NCBI GenBank assembly: GCA_026394635.1
Contig: JAPKXV010000311.1
Coordinates: forward strand, 1 to 8,278
Length of the DNA: 8,278 nucleotides
Direction: 5' to 3'
DNA from: Methanoregula sp.
GTDB taxonomy: Archaea; Halobacteriota; Methanomicrobia; Methanomicrobiales; Methanospirillaceae
Position 1 is the stretch's first letter, and every line of letters begins with the position of its first letter. The translations under genes and the position numbers were made by a program. This document shows positions 5,194 to 8,278 of the stretch, in pieces. The notes beneath the pieces were generated by a model, which was given only the letters and a program-made list of their open reading frames with translations, had not been told where the DNA came from and made no database searches.

Positions 5194-6093
5194 ATGGAGA
5201 ATATTGTATTTGGCATTGGAATTGCTGCATTGACAGGAGCTCTTGCCACCGTAGCCGGAGCTGCGGAAGATACTGAGTCCAACATCGGATCACAAGGTGA
5301 CCCGAACTCACAGGTCCAGCTCGCTCCGCAAATGGGTTTCCTGCACCGCATCTTCAATAAGGCGGTCGCAGGTGAACCCCCGGCATACGGGCTCTGGTGC
5401 GCTCTGGGCGCCGGACTCGCATGGGCATTTATGGCAATGCAGATCAACGCGGTCCTCGCGATCGTCCTTGGCAGCGTCATCGCGGTCTTTGTCCAGGGCG
5501 TGTACGCAACCACCGCTTATCTCGGCAGGACGGCAAGCCTGAAGAAATTCGGGCAGCCGGTCTACGTGGACATATTGAAGTCCATGACTACGGTAACGAT
5601 GGCACACGCGTTCGTCGCCATCTTCTGTACCGTCACCCTTTGTTATCTCATGAACGCTGCACTCGGGCACCCGTTCCCGCTGCCGTTACTCGGCCTGTTA
5701 TGGGGCATTGCACTTGGTGCAGCAGGGTCAGCGGTCGGCAACCCCTACTATGGTAAGGAACGCCAGTACCAGAACCAGAAGTTTGGTGCAGGTGTCCCAA
5801 TCTCGGCGTCCGGTAACATCGTACGGTACGCAGAAGCCGGTGAGCGCAACTCACTGGACAACGGGTTCTTCACCGCAAAGCTTGGTGGCCCCGCATCCGG
5901 TGTCTGTTTTGGTCTGATCGTATTCCTCGAACTCTGGCGAACGATCCTCTTTGAGAAGATCGGTGCCGGCTGGGGTGCGATCATTGTCGGTGTCCTGATG
6001 ATCCTGGTCTTTACCATAATCGACCGGTACATCGAAGTCTGGGCACGCAAGACCTACGGACCCTACGCAAAACCTGAGGAGGCGTCCTCATGA
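5194..6093 (+). CDS. mtrE: tetrahydromethanopterin S-methyltransferase subunit E
   Basis: This 299-residue membrane subunit belongs to the Mtr complex, which transfers a methyl group from methyl-tetrahydromethanopterin to coenzyme M and exports sodium ions. With MtrC and MtrD it forms the membrane part that carries sodium transport. It begins MENIVFGIGIAALTGALATV, a first hydrophobic segment, followed by a soluble loop (about 24-60) with GSQGDPNSQVQLAPQMGFLHRI-type residues. Further membrane segments lie near 66-83, 86-105, 132-154, 164-182, 236-252 and 258-278. The loop NPYYGKERQYQNQKFGAGVP (183-202) is typical of the family. Acidic residues inside or at the edge of late segments, such as E246 and D277, are candidates for ion handling, which is inference. 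The start has a very strong ribosome-binding site five bases upstream. The stop overlaps the mtrD start by four bases. Confidence 0.98.
   Translation: MENIVFGIGIAALTGALATVAGAAEDTESNIGSQGDPNSQVQLAPQMGFLHRIFNKAVAGEPPAYGLWCALGAGLAWAFMAMQINAVLAIVLGSVIAVFVQGVYATTAYLGRTASLKKFGQPVYVDILKSMTTVTMAHAFVAIFCTVTLCYLMNAALGHPFPLPLLGLLWGIALGAAGSAVGNPYYGKERQYQNQKFGAGVPISASGNIVRYAEAGERNSLDNGFFTAKLGGPASGVCFGLIVFLELWRTILFEKIGAGWGAIIVGVLMILVFTIIDRYIEVWARKTYGPYAKPEEASS
6076..6089 (+). promoter_or_regulatory. hairpin masking the mtrD ribosome-binding site
   Basis: GAGGA (6076-6080), loop GGCG, TCCTC (6085-6089) form a perfect five-pair stem that ends one base before the mtrD ATG. The strand GAGGAGG (6076-6082) is the mtrD ribosome-binding site. 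The hairpin lies in the last codons of mtrE, so ribosomes finishing mtrE would open it, giving translational coupling of mtrD to mtrE. The structure is visible and the regulatory effect is inferred. Confidence 0.5.
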
Positions 6094-6923
6094 GCGCAGT
6101 TGCAGCAAAACCAACAGCGGGCGGCGCAATGAACCCGACCGCAATGGCGGTGGGCGTCGTCCTGCTGCTCGTTATCCTCGGGATTTGCTGGAGGGTTTCT
6201 CCCGGGCTCGGGCTCATGGCACTCATTGGCATGGTTGTCGGTGGCGTCCTGATCGGATTCGGCACTCACTTCGTGCCGGTCGGCGGTGCTCCGGCGGCAA
6301 TGGGACAGGCTCCCGGTATTGCAACCGGTGTTGCGATGCTGGCTGCCGGTGCCGGGCTTGCCGGGCTCTTCGGCGGTGCCTGGGCAGCAGACCAGGGACT
6401 TGTCGTCGCGGTCGTTACCGGCGCTGTCGGCGGGGGACTGATGATGGCAATCACCTGTATGATGGTGAACTTCATCTACGTCTTTGGCATGGGCATTCCT
6501 GCAGCATCAGGTAAAGTCTTAAATGACCCCATCACCGGAGACTCACAGAAGGAATTCAAATCCCAGGGAACTGAAGGTCACGGTCTTCCGTTTGTCTCAT
6601 TTGTCGGTGGTGTAATCGGAGGTATTCTCGCTGGAGGCGGCGGCACGCTCATCTACCTGATGATCCTTGACGTATACAAGGCAACACTCCCCACGATGAT
6701 GAAGGCAACCGAGGCGCAGATCATGCCGATCGCAATCTCGGCAGCCGGCATATTCGCCGTCGGAATATTCCTTGTGAATGCGGTACTGACAGCATACAAC
6801 ATTACCGGAACGATCGAAGGTCCCCACGACCCGAAATTCAAGCGGTGGCCGCGGGCAATCGTCGCTTCCGCTGTCGCATCGGCGCTCTGCGGACTGGCTG
6901 CGATCCTGATCGTGGTGATGTGA
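6090..6923 (+). CDS. mtrD: tetrahydromethanopterin S-methyltransferase subunit D
   Basis: This 277-residue, very hydrophobic subunit belongs to the membrane part of the sodium-pumping Mtr methyltransferase. After a short Ala-rich start, membrane segments lie near 16-34, 39-58, 77-97, 102-128, 169-192, 212-235 and 257-276. The loop at about 137-166, containing PAASGKVLNDPITGDSQ, separates the two halves, and the TIEGPHDPKFKRWPRA loop (241-256) is characteristic of the family. The gene overlaps mtrE by ATGA and ends nine bases before mtrC. Its ribosome-binding site is folded into a hairpin, so its translation is probably tied to that of mtrE, which would help keep the two partner subunits in balance. 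Confidence 0.98.
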   Translation: MSAVAAKPTAGGAMNPTAMAVGVVLLLVILGICWRVSPGLGLMALIGMVVGGVLIGFGTHFVPVGGAPAAMGQAPGIATGVAMLAAGAGLAGLFGGAWAADQGLVVAVVTGAVGGGLMMAITCMMVNFIYVFGMGIPAASGKVLNDPITGDSQKEFKSQGTEGHGLPFVSFVGGVIGGILAGGGGTLIYLMILDVYKATLPTMMKATEAQIMPIAISAAGIFAVGIFLVNAVLTAYNITGTIEGPHDPKFKRWPRAIVASAVASALCGLAAILIVVM

Positions 6924-6932
6924 GGTGGAGAA

Positions 6933-7781
6933 ATGACAGTTAAAATTGAAGTTATTGCAGGGGGCATCCCGCACACCAAGATCATGGTGGCAGGTATCAT
7001 TGCCAGCCTTGTCTGTCTCTACCTGTCCTACCTGAACGTGGTAACGAATACCGAGATGTTCTCATTCTTCGGCGGACTTGCCGTGATCGTTGCCCTCGTC
7101 TGGGGCAGTAACACGATCAAGGTGCTGTGCAGCTACGGTATCGGTACCGGTGTTCCTTCAGCAGGTATGATCGCGTTTGGATCCGGTGTTATTGCGATGC
7201 TGCTTGCGACCAAGTTTGGTGTCGCAGCCCCGATCGTCGCTCTCGTGCTCGCAGCCGTGGTCGGTCTGATCCTCGGCTACCTCTCAAACGAAGTCCTGAA
7301 TATGAAGATCCCGGCGATGGTCCAGTCGCTCACGGAGCTTGCCGTTGTAGGTGCATTCACCCTTATGGGATTCGCAGTCCTGATGACCGGCGGGTTCACG
7401 TTTGCAGCACTGACAACCGGTACGGTCACAATTCTTGGCCTGAGTCTTCCCAGCTTCCAGGCAACCTTCATGGGCGGATGCCTGATTGCAGTGGCGTTCA
7501 TGCTCGGTGCACTGGCAATCCAGCACCCGTTCAATGCATGTCTCGGACCCGGCTGGACTCAGGATCGCATGCTCATGCTTGCCGCTGAATGCGGGTTTTT
7601 AAGCATGTTCGTGGCAGCAATCATGTCCTTTGCGCTCATCACAGCGGGTTCAGCACTGATCTCACTTATTATCGCACTCGTCGGGTGGGGATACACGTAC
7701 ATGCAGTACATTGAGTTCTCCAAGCGTGACGCAGCGTCATGGCTCGATGCTAAACCGATTCCAGACGTGGAGGGACAGTAA
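6933..7781 (+). CDS. mtrC: tetrahydromethanopterin S-methyltransferase subunit C
   Basis: This 282-residue integral membrane subunit works with MtrD and MtrE in the Mtr sodium pump. It has a short hydrophilic start and membrane segments near 17-35, 44-62, 75-93, 98-116, 133-153, 176-196 and 220-252. The C-terminal 25 residues (EFSKRDAASWLDAKPIPDVEG type) are hydrophilic. The motif AIQHPFNACLGPGWTQDRML (195-214) between late membrane segments is recognisable from family members and holds a histidine and a cysteine in a loop. GAGGTGGAG (6922-6930) starts within the mtrD stop and provides a strong ribosome-binding site. The stop codon directly abuts the mtrB ATG. Confidence 0.98.
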   Translation: MTVKIEVIAGGIPHTKIMVAGIIASLVCLYLSYLNVVTNTEMFSFFGGLAVIVALVWGSNTIKVLCSYGIGTGVPSAGMIAFGSGVIAMLLATKFGVAAPIVALVLAAVVGLILGYLSNEVLNMKIPAMVQSLTELAVVGAFTLMGFAVLMTGGFTFAALTTGTVTILGLSLPSFQATFMGGCLIAVAFMLGALAIQHPFNACLGPGWTQDRMLMLAAECGFLSMFVAAIMSFALITAGSALISLIIALVGWGYTYMQYIEFSKRDAASWLDAKPIPDVEGQ

Positions 7782-8075
7782 ATGGCATACATTCTGGTTC
7801 TTCCGGAATACGGGCTTGTTGCTGACCCGATGATTGGAATTATTACGACTGCCGGCCAATCGTTCGGACCCATACTTGAGAAAGTTGGGATCCTTGAAAC
7901 AATATCTGACGATATGGTCAATATGCTCTCGGGCGAGGGCAACTACCTTGCATCGTTCCCGAACAGGGAGATGTCGCTCAAGATTGCCGGCACTATGAAC
8001 TCGTACTGGTACGGTCTTGCTATCGGACTACTCATTGCAGGAGTCATTGCATTCCAGCTGATCAAGGTGGGCTAA
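7782..8075 (+). CDS. mtrB: tetrahydromethanopterin S-methyltransferase subunit B
   Basis: This 97-residue small subunit has one C-terminal membrane anchor (about 76-94, WYGLAIGLLIAGVIAFQLI) and a mostly cytoplasmic N-terminal part containing LVLPEYGLVADPMIGI. Together with MtrA, MtrF and MtrG it belongs to the single-helix stalk subunits of the complex. Length and layout are normal for MtrB. The ribosome-binding site GGAGGGA (7769-7775) is inside the end of mtrC, six bases before the ATG, and the TAA of mtrC touches the start, so translation is probably coupled. The gene ends one base before mtrA. Confidence 0.97.
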   Translation: MAYILVLPEYGLVADPMIGIITTAGQSFGPILEKVGILETISDDMVNMLSGEGNYLASFPNREMSLKIAGTMNSYWYGLAIGLLIAGVIAFQLIKVG

Positions 8076-8076
8076 T

Positions 8077-8278
8077 ATGGCAAACAAGAAATCACCAGCA
8101 AGCGGCTGGCCACTCGTCAAGGGTGACTTCATCTCAAGCGATGCAAACTCCCCGGTGGCAGTTGTTACCATGGGATCTCACCTCGACGAGAAGGGTATCT
8201 GTGATGCAGGTGCTGCAATGTGCGGATCCTGTAAGACAGAAAACCTCGGGCTCGAAAAGGTTATCGCCAATATCGTCG
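8077..8278 (+). CDS. mtrA: tetrahydromethanopterin S-methyltransferase subunit A, N-terminal part
   Basis: The first 67 codons of mtrA lie here and the window edge cuts the rest. MtrA carries the corrinoid cofactor that accepts the methyl group from methyl-tetrahydromethanopterin and passes it to coenzyme M. The start MANKKSPASGWPLVKGDFIS, then SPVAVVTMGSH (26-36) and the CKTENLGLEKVIANIV segment (52-67), are typical of the family. The histidine that binds cobalt is expected about 15-20 residues beyond the edge, so it cannot be checked. AAGGTGG (8064-8070) lies six bases before the ATG. The usual continuation would be mtrF, mtrG and mtrH. Confidence 0.97.
   Translation, partial: MANKKSPASGWPLVKGDFISSDANSPVAVVTMGSHLDEKGICDAGAAMCGSCKTENLGLEKVIANIV

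Noticed and set aside
6185..6514. Forward and reverse frames inside mtrD, rich in Arg/Cys or Pro/Ala
   Set aside because: They are shadows of a GC-rich, hydrophobic coding sequence with a clearly conserved product in the main frame.
1..8278. tRNA, rRNA, CRISPR arrays, insertion sequences and other dispersed repeats
   Set aside because: None seen. The only notable direct repeat is the 16-base promoter element.

Overview
The window comes from a methanogenic archaeon. It holds an energy-conservation operon, mtrE-mtrD-mtrC-mtrB-mtrA (mtrA cut by the right edge), and a gene for the ATP-dependent activator of methyl-coenzyme M reductase (component A2, atwA). The E-D-C-B-A gene order, moderately GC-rich coding DNA, AT-rich intergenic regions, archaeal TATA boxes and oligo-T tracts after stop codons suggest Methanomicrobiales, probably near Methanoregula or Methanosphaerula. 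The genus is an inference from memory, not a search. All supported genes lie on the + strand.

Layout: (1) 83-481, a DUF134-family predicted DNA-binding protein, unusually rich in cysteine. (2) 574-1290, a DUF169-family protein with five cysteines. (3) 1291-1612, a region with two possible very small genes: a 29-codon CxxC frame and a better supported 43-codon cysteine-containing frame. (4) 1613-3214, atwA, a tandem ABC ATPase with a four-cysteine insert in its first ATPase domain. (5) 3297-3635, a small cupin. (6) 3806-4960, a radical SAM/SPASM protein of a probably peptide-modifying type. (7) 4961-5193, an AT-rich promoter and leader. (8) 5194 to the end, the mtr operon, tightly packed and strongly ribosome-loaded.

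How the genes work together: Mtr moves the methyl group from methyl-tetrahydromethanopterin (or the sarcinapterin form) to coenzyme M and pumps sodium ions. Methyl-CoM reductase then uses methyl-CoM, and AtwA is part of the machine that reductively activates that enzyme's nickel cofactor F430. Two consecutive methanogenesis steps are therefore represented within about 2 kb of each other, with a cupin and a radical SAM protein of unknown role between them.

Main observations: a 16-base identical element (TGCTCATATGTGTAAT) sits in equivalent promoter positions before the DUF169 gene and before the 43-codon gene/atwA, followed in both cases by the same ribosome-binding arrangement. This argues for co-regulation and supports the 43-codon gene as real. 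Other points are a hairpin that masks the mtrD ribosome-binding site, a structured leader with an upstream short frame abutting mtrE, and tandem slippery heptamers inside the radical SAM gene. I found no tRNA, rRNA, CRISPR array or mobile element.
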